Positions 1 through 10,424 of a stretch of 33,058 nt of DNA are shown one piece after another (position 1 is the first letter of the stretch; every line of letters begins with the position of its first letter). Source of the stretch: Setomelanomma holmii (Eukaryota > Ascomycota > Dothideomycetes > Pleosporales > Phaeosphaeriaceae); NCBI GenBank assembly GCA_010015745.1, contig ML978358.1, positions 1-33,058 on the forward strand, in the 5' to 3' direction. The notes below the pieces were generated by a model. That model was not told the DNA's origin and did no database searches. It saw nothing but the letters and a program-made list of their open reading frames with translations. The position numbers were made by a program, and so were the translations under genes.

Positions 1-203
1 TAGTGCGCAACGATCTCCGCCTCTAGCTGCGACTCAAACAATTGCGACTCAAACGTTATAGCCTGACTTGCAGCAGCTAGAGCTTGCTAGGGCGATAGTG
101 ATTGTTGAGATAGGTGCTGAGATGAGGGCTCTGATGGGCGCATACATTTGGCAGCAGGCGTGGCAGCGGTGCTAGTAAAGAGAGCTCAAGAGCGCTTAGC
201 CAT
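1..203 (-). pseudogene. hAT transposase, N-terminal fragment (hAT-3)
   Basis: From the ATG at 203 the minus strand reads about 67 codons to the window edge, with two in-frame stops (after MAKRS and just before QALAAASQ). The stretch ITFESQLFESQLEAEIVA aligns with DDFESQLRNSRLKDEVVA in hAT-1 and with TFESRLRNSQAKDALIAP in hAT-2, at the same distance from the start. This is what identifies it; the BED finger and catalytic region are outside the window. It is dead as written because of the stops, at least one of which fits a CAG-to-TAG change. Confidence 0.7.
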
Positions 204-578
204 TGTAGGCAACTAAAAACACCAAAAAACGCGTCAGTATAGGCAGTAGCAATAACAGTAGAAACTTCAAAAACGTACTGTGGAGCACAGTACGGAACGG
301 TGTAGTACGGTGTAGCACGGTACGGGTCTAATCCAACTTAGGATGACCTTTAGAGGCTAATTGCAACTCCAAGGAAGTATCGTGAGATTGGCTCCCCAGC
401 TACTCTAGAAACCTCAAAAATGTCCTGCAGTTGACAAGCAAGACAAGCAAGTCAATTAAAAATAACTCCTCAGCTTGACTTGCTTGCGAATTTAGGTGAG
501 CTCAAATTGACTTGATTGGATTGATTAATTCAAGCAAGTCAAGCAAGCAAACCAATCTGGATTGCTTGTTGCGGACTG
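1..578 (-). mobile_element. hAT-3: 5' end of a minus-strand hAT transposon, cut by window start
   Basis: Read on the minus strand, the element starts at 578 with CAGTCCGCAACAAGC, which resembles the CAGTGTTGGCAACAATC terminus of hAT-1. It continues through about 150 bases of CAAGTCAAGC-type subterminal repeats, then the core AATCTCACGATACTTCC near 395-370, which hAT-1 and hAT-2 also have in the same place. A start codon follows at 203. The interior carries a cluster of TACGGTGTAG-like direct repeats (about 285-330) not seen in the other copies. The bulk of the element lies to the left of the window, so the other terminus and the target duplication cannot be judged. Confidence 0.75.
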
Positions 579-981
579 TGCCAGAAATTGATTGCGTCCT
601 CGAAGAATGTGCCAATCTGAGCGATGATGTTGCACTCAGACTTAATGACCCCCGAGCAAAGATCTTGACTCAATGTGCAAGTCAAGCGCAGATTGCAAAT
701 CTCGGTGATGCTGAGCTTTGCAATGATCGCAGACTGAATCGGGAAATAAGGGCCACGCTGGAGAACCAGATTCAAAAGCCCCGCCATGCTTGAGCCGCGA
801 AACTGCGAGATTAGAAGGACGGTTGACTGCGTGCGGTTCAGGAGAGTTGAGAGCTGCGAGGGGGTGAATCCTAATACCTGAGGCCGCGGAGGGCCGAGAG
901 TACGTAGCGCCTAGAACCTTTCCTGCGCCAAGCGCACAAATGAATCACATGCGCACGCGCGTCTTGGATTTGCCGCCATCA
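579..981. other. Intergenic flank with no recognised gene
   Basis: An open frame at 512-793 (+) crosses the hAT-3 terminus, so its N-terminal part is transposon end sequence. The remainder (about 70 residues, polar) resembles nothing I recognise. Positions 794-981 are the 3' flank of the permease gene on the opposite strand. Confidence 0.5.
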
Positions 982-2644
982 CTAAAGATCATGGCTCGCA
1001 ATAGGTACACGGAATCTCTTTCTCCCATTTACGCACCAGTCCAATGCCGCAGCCACAATCACTGCGCCAGCGACTGGCCCCGCATAGTTCATGTTGAGCC
1101 GATCTACAGGTAAGGCTCCAGGCAACGGCATCCACATGAGAATGAAGATGATGTAGCACATTGCCCCAGCATTGATGAACGGTCCTGCTCTTCCAAGCTT
1201 GAAAGGGCCCCATGGAACGGGTATTGGATGAATCGTAGACAAGCGACGCCAGAACAGGAAGAATATCGGGAAGAAGTAAGATATGTAGAGCGCAAGTGCT
1301 GGAAGGGAGATGAAAGCATTGAACGCGGTACTGCTGCCGATGTTGATAAGAGCAAGGAGACAAAGACAGGCTGCCACAACGCAGAGTGCATTGACTGGCA
1401 TCTTGAATTTCGGATGGACCTTCGCGAACACTCGAGAAAAGGGCAAACCGTCGTCACGAGAGAACGCCCAGAGCAGTCGTGACACGGACGCGAAAACATT
1501 GAAGAAAGAGACGAAAATGATGAAGATGAACATGAAGACGAACAGATTTGTGGCTGCTCGCGAACCGGTAGCCTGGTAGTACACCTGAATAATTGGAAGT
1601 GGGGATGTGGATACTAAATCGACGTCTCCAATGCAAAAAAGCACCGTGATCAGGTACAGGAATTGCATGATGGCGTTCACGACCACGGAGAAGATCATCG
1701 ACCGAGGTACACGAACTCGTGCACGCTTGACTTCGTCAGACATGTGTAGCACGCCGTCGAAACCTTGGGAAGTCAGCCATGCTGCCATAGTATCGAATGG
1801 TAGATATGCTGGCTCAACGTACCAGTCAGTGGGTATGTCACAGTCAAAAGACCGAGTCCCCAAGCCACGGCTGGATTCGTCCAGCCACTAGTATCGTGCG
1901 TAAGCGTGTGGAACACATAGCTTACTGAACTCTTCTCTGCCATCGCAGCGAGCGTACCGATACTGGCGAAGAAGAACACGACATGGCATATTGCACCCGC
2001 TGTTTCAAGCAGATTGATGAAGCGCGGAAGCCAGAAATTGCCAATGAAGGGAAATGCGCTCAAAGCCCACATTATGAGCGTGGAATGCCATCGCTGAGGT
2101 ACGTAGTCAGCGTTGTTGAAGCTCGCAAGACTGACCACGATGTTCGTGATGAGTGCCGGGTTTGACGTGCACGAGCAGATCCACGCGAATGTCGTGATCC
2201 AGCCCTGCATGAGGCCGAAGAATCTGTTCCATTTTGGCGCAAATGCAGCAGACCAGCGATACTGCGCGCCGACAGTTGGATCCATGGACGCCATTTCAGC
2301 AAGTGACACAGCTACCAAGATTGTGCCGATGCCCGCGAAAATGCTGCCGTACGCGATGGACGCTGGCCCTCCATTACTGAGCGAGAACTGGAACGTCACC
2401 GCAGCGGCCTCCCACGAGCATTGCAAGAGGAAGGAGAAGTTGATCGTGGACGGTGCATTGATGTAGCGCTGCGTATCCATCAGCGACATATATAGATTGA
2501 GTAGTCAATCGTACGCACATCGAGAGCCCCTCCAGTACGCTGCTGTTCACTTTTGACTCGCTGATCTTCGAGAGCTTCCTGCGCTGCGATGGCATCAACC
2601 TCGCTGGCATGAGCTATGGGTTCAATGGTCACCTTCTCGGACAT
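982..2644 (-). CDS. Amino-acid/GABA-type permease (APC superfamily), three exons, intact
   Basis: A plasma-membrane transporter of the amino acid-polyamine-organocation superfamily, closest in feel to fungal GABA/choline permeases. Exons 2644-2519, 2468-1823 and 1763-982 give 517 residues, normal for the family. Intron 1 (2518-2469, 50 nt) runs GTGCGT...ACGCAG; intron 2 (1822-1764, 59 nt) runs GTACGT...CCCAAG with a GCTGAC branch site. The start MSEKVTIEP precedes a polar tail of about 40 residues. Recognisable parts are the first helix ending FQFSLSNGGPAS, EMASMDPTVGAQYRWSA after helix 2, and GFDGVLHMSDEVKRARVRVP, which is only restored when intron 2 is removed. About 12 hydrophobic segments follow through to LDWCVNG near the end. 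No stops or frameshifts, unlike its neighbours. The substrate cannot be read from sequence; amino acid, GABA or choline are all possible. Confidence 0.9.
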
Positions 2645-3061
2645 ATCGAAGCTTGCAATGAGAACTGAGATTCGTGGTCCAGGACGGAGTGAAGTCGTCT
2701 TATGTTGCCCTGCTCACCGTTAAGTTCTCGGCCCATGCGCTGCATGCTCGCTGCCGGCATTGGGTTATCGCAAGATAAGCAATACGATTGCCAAGCTGTG
2801 CCAATCAGCTATCCCGAATCCCACATTCCTCTATAGCCGAGTGTTACATTTACGCCCCGTGGGACTTTTGCGCGTCGGCCCGACCCTCTTAGGGAGAGAT
2901 CGAGTCGATCCTGGTTCTGCGCACACGCATACTTGCCTCCGATTAACCATTGATACTGACCATGCGTTCAACTTTGCGAAGCCGGAGGGGTATCCCCTCA
3001 CAGGATTACACCTATCGTAGTTTTATTTTGGATCACGCGTGGGCGCTCAGCGCTTTCAGGA
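2645..3061. other. Upstream region of the permease; no gene seen
   Basis: Presumed 5' flank and promoter of the permease (minus strand) and the decayed left edge of the helicase fragment. Short open frames here have no recognisable content. I could not find the helicase Walker A segment in any frame. Confidence 0.4.
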
Positions 3062-4686
3062 TTGGTTGCGGCATCGCATTTTTCTGGAAAGAGACACAAT
3101 GCGCGTCCCTTCGGCGGTGCCTCAAAGGTGACATTGGTCGTCGCGCTAAACCATTGCGTAATGGCCAAAGAGATTAAAACGATGTTTGCTCGGACTCGAG
3201 GGTATCGTGTCCATATTGTTGTTGAGAGTGGCCGCGTCCATGCGCGAAATGCGGGGAGACTCGAGCGCCTTGGCGGCTTCGAGTTTGCCACTACAACCTG
3301 CTGCTCATCCCTCTTCCATGACTATCTGACACCCATCAGAACCGCCGCACGCCAGCCTCTATCGTGCTCGTCAACGCGGACTACTTAGGGAAGCAGAGTG
3401 GTCAGTTCCCCTCCTATGCAGTTCTGCTGGTGAGGCAGGGAGTGCTCTGCCGCGTGGTTATCGACGAATGCCATGTAGCAATCACAGCCGACTCGTGGTG
3501 GACAGCGCTGCGCAGGCTCGAGGACGTACGGCTGCTGCCGTGCCAGCAGGTGCTGCTGACGGCAACGCTGCCGCCCTTGCAGGAGAGTCAGCTCTGCAAG
3601 ACTATGCATATGCCTGGGGCGACTGTGCTGCATGCTGAGATGACGCAGCGGCTAGGCACCCGCTACGCAGTCGTCCGATGCCAACAGCACGCTGAACTTC
3701 GAGCCATGGCCGTCCGCTTAACCCGTACACTGATGGACAGGGCGAGGTGTCTTCCCTGCGCGCCGCTGCCAACGCTACAGTAGATAGAGAGCACTGCCAA
3801 AGGCATTATCTACTGCCGCAGCAAGGCGCTCTGTGAAGAGCTCGCGGACGCGCTGGGGTGCTCTGCCTACTACGCCAACATGGAGGCTCGCCGCAAAGAG
3901 GTGCTAGAGACATGGCAGCAGTCAGGCAGCCTGATTGTCAGTACATCAGCGCTTGGCGTAGGCGTCGATATCCCGCGTGTACTCTTTACGCTGCACATAG
4001 AGAGGCCCTGGAGCATGGTTGACTTTGTGCAGGTGAGTGGGCGGATGCGAGCAGAAGGAAATTCGCCGATTGTGCTCAAGCAGCTGCAGTAGCAGCGAGA
4101 GCAGGAGCAGGCGATAGATGACAGCGAGGCTATGGAGGCCTTCATACGCACTGCAGGCTGCCGGCGAAAGGTTATGAGCCAGTTTATGGATGGCAAGCAG
4201 CTGTCCTGCACGGAGCTTCAGGCAAGAGAGGCAGCAGTAGAAGTGGCTGCCTGCGACAACTGCGAGGAGCAGCAGAGCAGCGGGCGCAGAGCGTGGCAGG
4301 ACAAGCAGGCCGTACAGGCCGTACAAGAGCAGGCAGTACATGCAAAGCTAGATGAGCTGGCTCAGTCTACCTGCCCGTACTGCTGGGCTATCGTGCACGA
4401 GGTGTTTGAGGGCAGAGCGGGCGAGGCAGGCGAGCAAGGCAGGCAAGAGCAGGAGGCGGCGAGGCATAGCTTCTGGCAGTGCCCGCGAGTGCAACAGAGG
4501 ACAGCACAGATAGAGGATATAGAGGAGATTCACAGAGAGATCAGGTACCCCAGAGAGGTGCGTACATGCAGAAAGTGTGGCATATTGGACTATCTCTATG
4601 GGCGAGAGCGCAGCAGAGGCGGTAGCAGCAGACAGCAGAACTGCACGTGGCCGAACGTAGTAGTACCGCTGCTCTGCGGGCTTTGA
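3062..4686 (+). pseudogene. RecQ-like helicase, C-terminal half, decayed
   Basis: Remnant of a large fungal RecQ-type SF2 helicase, of the kind fused to OrsD/DUF3505-like N-terminal regions and often telomere-linked. A first piece (about 3090-3330) reads GGASKVTLVVALNH, the strand after the lost Walker A. A frameshift at about 3320-3350 leads into one long frame to 4686: VVIDECHVA (motif II, DECH), LLTATLPP (motif III), GIIYCRS (motif IV), STSALGVGVDIP (motif V) and QVSGRMR (motif VI). It ends in a Cys-rich tail (CDNC, CPYC, HSFWQC, CRKC) that probably binds zinc. Two in-frame TAG codons (3781 and 4090) sit where CAG is expected. With no ATP-binding loop and two stops it is inactive. The matching N-terminal part of this protein type lies at 26280-27755 on the other strand. 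Confidence 0.85.
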
Positions 4687-5628
4687 GCGGCTGCAGAGGC
4701 AAAGGCTACGCTATACTGCAACGAACAGCTAACAATCTAGCAAGAAGACCTCTAAGCAGACAAAGCGCTATTAAAATACTTAGTTAACAAGAAAGTTATA
4801 ACAAGAACAGAAGCGAAAAAGTACGACAAACAATAACAACTAGATTCGAACTTACAATTCTAAAAATACTATTAACTAAATCGACTCTATGCAGCGTTAT
4901 TAAGTCAATTCGATTAATAAACAAATAAGAAATAAGAAACATATACATACACTATAAAAACAAAAAACTTACGAGTGCTAGAAAGAACGATGAGCATCAC
5001 TCTTACTGCAGAGTGATAGTCTCAGATTAGATGAGATATTGCATAGAATTGATAGCTGTTGATGATTGAGTATCTTTTATTTTGTGTTCTCTGTGTCGTG
5101 TCTGCTACGGGTTCTGGTTTTGCTCCTGTCGTTACATCCGAGCTTTGTGTCACTTGACTATTCCTGACGATGAAGATAGTGACGCGCGACACCTGCTATC
5201 TGACACTTACATGTCGACGTTCGCAGGTCTACTTACCTCCTACACCACCAGACACACCAGCATTAGCAGCAGCCTTCTATGTCGATGCTCTTAGGTCTAT
5301 TTATCGCCTACAAGATCCAGAATTAGTCTAAAACGTCAACATCTAGATCGCAAATACTACCTGTTAAGCATACTAGTTAGCAACAAGTTGCAAAACATTT
5401 GCCTTTGCTATAAACCTACCGTAAATTTCCACTCATCTCTAACGTTTCCCCCAACCATCACTAGCAAAATATAGCAAACTTGGGCGTAAGGGGTTGTGGA
5501 CTAGGTAATGTTTATGTGTTGTTGTGAAGATGCGGGGTAACCGGTCGGTCTACTGCTGCCTAAATGTGTATGGCCTAACTTACCATTGTACAATTGCTCC
5601 GAGCGCCAACCGGCTGCTTAGTAATGTT
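4687..5628. other. AT-rich gene-free stretch
   Basis: About 940 bases of A-rich, stop-dense sequence after the helicase stop, consistent with a degraded 3' flank or an old repeat. It contains one clean hairpin (4996-5017). Nothing else is recognisable; the short frame at 5082-5294 has no family resemblance. Confidence 0.5.
4996..5017. repeat. Perfect 8-bp hairpin
   Basis: ATCACTCT, a six-base loop TACTGC, then AGAGTGAT. A perfect stem in otherwise featureless AT-rich sequence; it is not followed by a T-run or associated with an intact gene, so no function is assigned. Confidence 0.6.
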
Positions 5629-5740
5629 ACGCTATACTAAATCTGTCAGATGGGGTGTCATGATCCCTGCCTATCGTGTGGCGCAGTTTTCGTTTGCGAC
5701 CGCGCTCGAGGGGAAGCCGTTTTCGCTAAGCACTGTAACC
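5629..5740 (+). repeat. Diverged direct repeat, left copy (about 112 bp)
   Basis: Starts ACGCTA and ends TTCGCTAAGCACTGTA; shares the blocks ATCCCTGCCT, TGGCGCA and TCGCTAAGCACTGTA, in the same order and spacing, with 9537-9647. The two copies bracket the Tc1/mariner scrap and the NLR remnant. Similarity is clear by eye but heavily diverged. Confidence 0.65.
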
Positions 5741-6016
5741 TCATGCAATGCCCTGGGCCCCCTTGTAATCTTGGGCCGCACTGCTGGCGATAATCCCATG
5801 TTTAAAAACACTATAAGCTCAGGACATTTCAGCGTTCCATGATGATGTGACAGAGGACATCCGTCAGCAGGTGTATGCAGAAGAGCAACAACAAATCGAG
5901 AGACAGCGTAAAGCCACTAACTTAGCAGCGCCTCGCGGGGCCACCCCCCCATCCACATAACAAACGTGCTCCCCGGCCCGACTTATCCGCCTTCCAACCA
6001 AGCAGTAGCACCATCC

Positions 6017-6250
6017 ATGCCTCGTCTTGATATATCTGGTTTCCTGGATATGGCGGTGGAAGAATACAGCAATTGGCAGCAGTCGCGAGTGCGAAGAAAA
6101 GACCATGAGGATGAGATTTGAAAACTATGTGAGATTGCTTTAGATCACGGACTGGACCTGCAGCAGCTCTACGACGATCAGGATCCGAACTTCTTCACCA
6201 AGCAGGGCATCAACCCAACTCTACAAAGGCTCCGCCAAACGGAGCCGGGA
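6017..6250 (+). pseudogene. Decayed short conserved-looking domain of unknown function
   Basis: From MPRLDISGFLDMAVEE the frame reads through one TGA (6119-6121) to about 6250. Features are an acidic helix followed by NWQQSRVRRKDHED, LDHGLDLQQLYDDQDP and NFFTKQGI. This has the look of a compact helical domain that I have met in small fungal hypothetical proteins but cannot name. It lies directly upstream of the Tc1/mariner scrap, on the same strand, so it may belong to that element or be independent. Confidence 0.4.
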
Positions 6251-6269
6251 GACGTCAGTCGATCACACT

Positions 6270-6480
6270 GCTCATGCTAGCCGCGCTTTGGGAACATCTG
6301 CTGGAGAAGCCTGGGCTGCACCAGGAGGAGACGGTTGTCTTCATATGGGACGAGTTTGGCGTTCTTGTCTCGACATTCAGCATAATTAGAAGCCTGAAGG
6401 CAGAGTGGTAAATGTGCATTGCGAAATCTTGAGGAGCAGGGCGTCGATCGTGGTTGGCACCAGAAGCGAGTCGAGGCCTG
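6270..6480 (+). pseudogene. Tc1/mariner-type transposase fragment (helix-turn-helix part)
   Basis: The frame from 6270 reads LLEKPGLHQEETVVFIWDEF followed by GVLVSTFSIIRSLKAEW, then a TAA. This is the segment that precedes the catalytic DDE domain in the common fungal DDE_3-type transposases (typically LLEKPGL..DEMV.FLWDEF). A weaker match continues in a shifted frame for about 20 codons, after which the catalytic DDE region is absent. A dead 5' truncation product; no inverted repeats were found around it. Confidence 0.7.
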
Positions 6481-6780
6481 TGGCAGCAGCCCACTACCGG
6501 TAAGCGCCGTGCAGCGGGGTTAGCTGGGTTGAGCAACCAACAGCCAACGACAGCAACGAAAGACCATCTACATCGCACCATCCACCGGCATACCGCAGCC
6601 GGCAGCCCTCGCAGCAGCCCTCAGGCGATGCTGCTGGACGTGCGACGTCCTGCATCCTACACCACACACCTGGCGGCCCTGACCTAAGGTAGCGCTTCTG
6701 CCACTGCTCTTTGGCTTCGGCTCGAACTAGAGCGAGGTCAAAGGTACGTCTCTGAGGCAACCTTTCGTTGCACACGCATT

Positions 6781-9476
6781 AACACATAGGCAGGCTCCTG
6801 CAGAATACCATACTCAGCTGGGGAGCAAACACACATAGCAGCGCTCTGGTGAGCTGCCAGTACCTGTTCGACCATGCACGAACGCTAGTGTCGGACCTAT
6901 GCTTGGAGAGGAAGATCACGCAGGTAGGCGACGAGCAAGATGCTACACACAATACTAGGGACTGAAAAGGAAGCGGACAGGCAAGCGCCCGATCATCTTC
7001 GTGGCGCACAGCCTGGGTGGCATCATCATCAAGAGCGTGAGTGCGCTTCCCGTAGCGTCCGCAGCACGCTCGACTGACAGCCATAGGACTCAGATGCGGC
7101 AAGACAAGGCGATCTCAAAGAGCATCGCTCGATCAAGCTGTCGACGTACGGCGTCATATCCATGGGCACGCCGCACCAAAGCGGCAGCGTCGTCGCCCTG
7201 GGCAGGCTGATGGTCAATGTCGCGTCGGTATTCGCGGCAGACGACCGGCTGCTGCGCCATCTCAAGCAACACTCGGAGTTGCTACAGCAGCAGCTACAGC
7301 AGCTTGAGCAGTACAGGTCGATCAGCGAGATCTTTGTGACCAAGTTTGCGTACGAGGAATACAAGACGACGGCAGTACTTGGGCACTCAATCTTGGTGAG
7401 TCGTAGGGAAGCAGTCAGTATGTAACAGCTTTCAGCTTACATATGGTAGGTCGTTCCCCGGGCATCTGCTGTAGTGCCAGGCGCTACGGACTGCGAGCCG
7501 GTCGCGATTCATGCAGACCACACCAACTCAGAGTCCGCAACATGGTCAAGTTTGGGTCGAAGACTGATGCTGGATACAAGACAGTGTCGGGCCACCTGCG
7601 GAGGATGGCTGCGAGAGCGGGCGACGCCATTGGCAGGCGATGGGATACAGAATGCAGAGTGGACGCTGACATGTAGACTGGCACTAGCGGGTTGATGAGG
7701 TAGTAGAAACAGTGACTTACACTTAGCTTGCTCTAACAAGCCTATCCGGTCCTTTACTGTTCAGTCTAGCGTGCCAGAGGTGTCGCGTGTCGAGCAATCT
7801 AATCGGCCGGGACAAGGAACTCGACCGGACCCACATCGAGCTGCAGCACGACGGGTCTCGCAAGACAGGGGTGGTGCACGGAATGGGCAAGACCCAGCTA
7901 GCATCAGCGTATGCGCAGCGACACAGAGATGAGTACTCGGCGGTGTTCTGAGTGAACAGCAAGGACATGGACACGCTGAAGCAAGGCTGAGCAGCCGCTG
8001 CAAGGCGCATCTATCGCGAGCATCCGTCGCTAGTACAAATGGAGACTATCGCCGAGGGCAGCGATCTCGACGAAGCAGCAGAGGCGGTCAAAAGGTGGCA
8101 CACATCAGGACGGTACGAGATATGCAGTGGTAAGTGACTTTCCCACGAGTATCACTAAGACCCTAAAGCGCATGAACTGGCCAAGGAATCAGACGGTCTG
8201 CCGCTTACTCTCGCCACAGCCGCCCCATACCTCCGTTGGGTATCGACATGCTTCGCCGACTATCTGCAGCTGTACAACGCATCCTGGCTTCAACTGCAGC
8301 AGAAGACGCCGCAGCTGCTCTTGTACGAAGATCGGGCGCTTTACTCGACGTGGGGCATCTCGTTGGACCATGTCAAGCAGCAGAGCGAGCTCGCAGCGAA
8401 GCTTCTTCATCTGTGGGCGTACTTTGACAACCAAGACGTGTGGCTCGAGCTTCTGCAGTAGTGCCAGCAGGATGGTCCATAGTGGTTCTTCGAGCTGACG
8501 GAGGACCAGCTCAGCTTTGACGAGGCGGTGCGACTCTGCGACCATGCGCTGGTCGAGGCGGACGCTACGTCAAGAGATGATACAGTAGAGTCGCGGGGCT
8601 ACAGCATGCACAGTTGCGTACACTCGCGGACGAAGCACGTCATGAACGAAAACTGCGACAACGAATTGGCTAATCTTGCCATTAGTTGTGTAAGTTCGCA
8701 CATGCTCGATCGTCGTTAACCCCAGTATTGGACGACAGATCGGCAACTCGCAGGGCATAGTGTGACGGTTTGTGAGGATGTCACGTGTGCTACACGGTGG
8801 TCTGGTGCTCCTTCCTCAGCTGGATCATAGATACGTTATGTAAACAGACCCTGCCAGTTGCCTTATGAGAGGTGAACAGAACAACACAGAACAACAGAAC
8901 ACTTGTTACTCAGATTTACTGCCCTGCGTGGTTCTACACTTGACTTACTGCGTCGCGCGGTTAATTACACCTTGATTTACTGCATTCACTGCAACACATA
9001 GTGATCGATATCTAGCGTTTATCAGATATACGCTCATGGAGAAGGATGATAATATGCTGACGCCTGAAGCTGTTAGGAACCTAGTCATTGTTACTCAAGA
9101 CAAGGCAGATTAAAAGAAGCAGAAGAACTGTACGAGCTGACGCTGAAAAGATACCACAATGCAATTGAGCCACGCATGTTCGAAATGGAAACGTTAAACA
9201 ACCTAGGCAATATGTTTTTGCAGTCAGACAGGCTTGAGGAAGCAGACGAGAAGTATCGACAGGCGCTCGACAAATCTGAGAAGACATTCCACCAAGGCCA
9301 ATGGTTATTACTCCGCACAGTTAACCATCTGGGCGTCTGCCTCTTGCGGCGAGGCCGGTTGGACGAAGCAAAGGTTATGCTCAAGCGAGCCCTGAAAGGA
9401 AGAGAATGCCCGTGAGCCGAATCACTTGTCATCGTAGTACTTAAGTGCTGAGGCTTTTACACATCGCAGGTCAACC
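6781..9476 (+). pseudogene. NLR-type gene: SesB-like hydrolase, NB-ARC, TPR; decayed
   Basis: Fungal NLRs sense non-self or damage and can trigger cell death. Order of parts: WGANTHSSA and LFDHARTLVSDL (6800-6930); FVAHSLGG with the nucleophile Ser (about 7000-7020); STYGVISMGTPHQSGS and FVTKFAYEEYKTTAVLGHS (7140-7395); VAIHADH, then in a new frame KFGSKTDAGYKTVSGHLRRM (7500-7670). NB-ARC begins NLIGRDKEL (7795), but the P-loop is shortened to VVHGMGKTQLA. The helical and winged-helix part is 8175-8770 (ESDGLPLTLATAA; RGYSMHSCVHS), and a TPR segment is 9090-9415 (ETLNNLGNMFLQSDRLEEAD; NHLGVCLLRRGRLDEAK). Three introns keep GT-AG form (about 6932, 7038 and 7396). In-frame stops lie at 7949, 7988, 8459, 8480, 8717 and just before the TPRs. 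Clearly a pseudogene; its alternative origin as several fused fragments is unlikely because the order is canonical. Confidence 0.85.
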
Positions 9477-9536
9477 TATTATGTACTTTGCTGAGTGTTG
9501 CGTTAAAGCTGTATATTTGCTGCTGACGACAGGAAA

Positions 9537-9647
9537 ACGCTACGCTTGATCTCTTAAGTGGAGCGCTTCGTATCCCTGCCTGCTGCATGGCGCAAGCATC
9601 GTTGCAACTGCCTTCGGAGGTGAAGCCAATTCGCTAAGCACTGTATA
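9537..9647 (+). repeat. Diverged direct repeat, right copy
   Basis: Partner of 5629-5740: ACGCTACGC at the start, ATCCCTGCCT in the middle and TTCGCTAAGCACTGTA at the end. Same orientation, about 3.9 kb apart. Confidence 0.65.
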
Positions 9648-10424
9648 TCAAAAGTCAAGAAAGCGCGCGATACCCGCTAGCTTACGATGGGCAGAAATAA
9701 GTGTGGCTACCCTCAATGAGCCACATACATGCAGAGGTCTAACGTCCTGCACTGTGACGCGAGACACGCACCAAAGCGAGACAAAGGACAGGTACTTTGA
9801 TATTCAACCATGATTTCTTGTCAGCAGCGCTCGTCCCTCAGTATAATTTGCCATAGCTTTACTCTATAGGACCTGAGCAATGGTTCCCTAGTCTACATAT
9901 CGAAAATTATTAGTTGCTCAATATTCTTTACGCCGACTCTAGGAGAGCGGCTTATTCGGCTTCCTAAAGACACCTCCGTCTCCTATAGTGCACACCGACC
10001 AAAGACGGCTTTACATACCATTGTTATCTTTAGTGATCGGTAAGAAACATTACTAGTCTATTGGCCAGCGAGTATAGACTGTGTGGTAGCTGTAATAAGT
10101 AAGATTATGCGTCGACGCAACCCTGGTCGGTAGCTGAAACTACAATGCCCGACGCCAATCAAGATCTGCACGGACGATAGACTGGTATCAAAACTTATGT
10201 AATAACCTTGGCGAAGTGATGTGGTTAGCAGCTTGTGGCTGTGCGTCAGCCTTCTTATGATAGGATCACTAGAGTCATCGAGAGAACTGCTGACATGTGC
10301 ATTAGGTTCTCTCCGAAGGATTTCGCAATAGAGCCCCGCTCTAAGCTTCCTTCCACAACTCCGCGTACTCAAATGCACTCGTTCAATAATCTCCCCACCC
10401 GCAGCCTTCGTGAATTTCTCCAAT
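9648..10424. other. Gene-free stretch; contains repeat motif A and the flank of the next gene
   Basis: Apart from the paired GCGAGACA motif (9737-9784) I see no coding content. The last 200 bases or so are the likely promoter and leader of the small gene at 10425; no TATA box stands out. Confidence 0.4.
9737..9784 (-). repeat. Paired GCGAGACA motif, copy A (inverted relative to B and C)
   Basis: Reads TCTAACGTCC, then ACTGTGACGCGAGACAC, a short spacer, then AGCGAGACA. The reverse complement matches copies B and C over about 48 bp, including the outer TAACGTC block. Confidence 0.6.

Noticed and set aside
512..793. 93-codon open frame on the plus strand
   Set aside because: It begins inside the hAT-3 terminal repeat, has no family resemblance, and is also open on the opposite strand; likely chance.
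982..1863. Reading the permease as two separate genes because of overlapping minus-strand frames
   Set aside because: A 59-nt GT-AG intron with a branch site joins them in phase and restores GFDGVLHMSDE; together with the first exon they give one 517-residue protein.
5165..5190. Fourth copy of the GCGAGACA motif (AGTGACGCGCGACACC)
   Set aside because: Only one unit is present, it has a mismatch, and the paired structure and outer block are missing.
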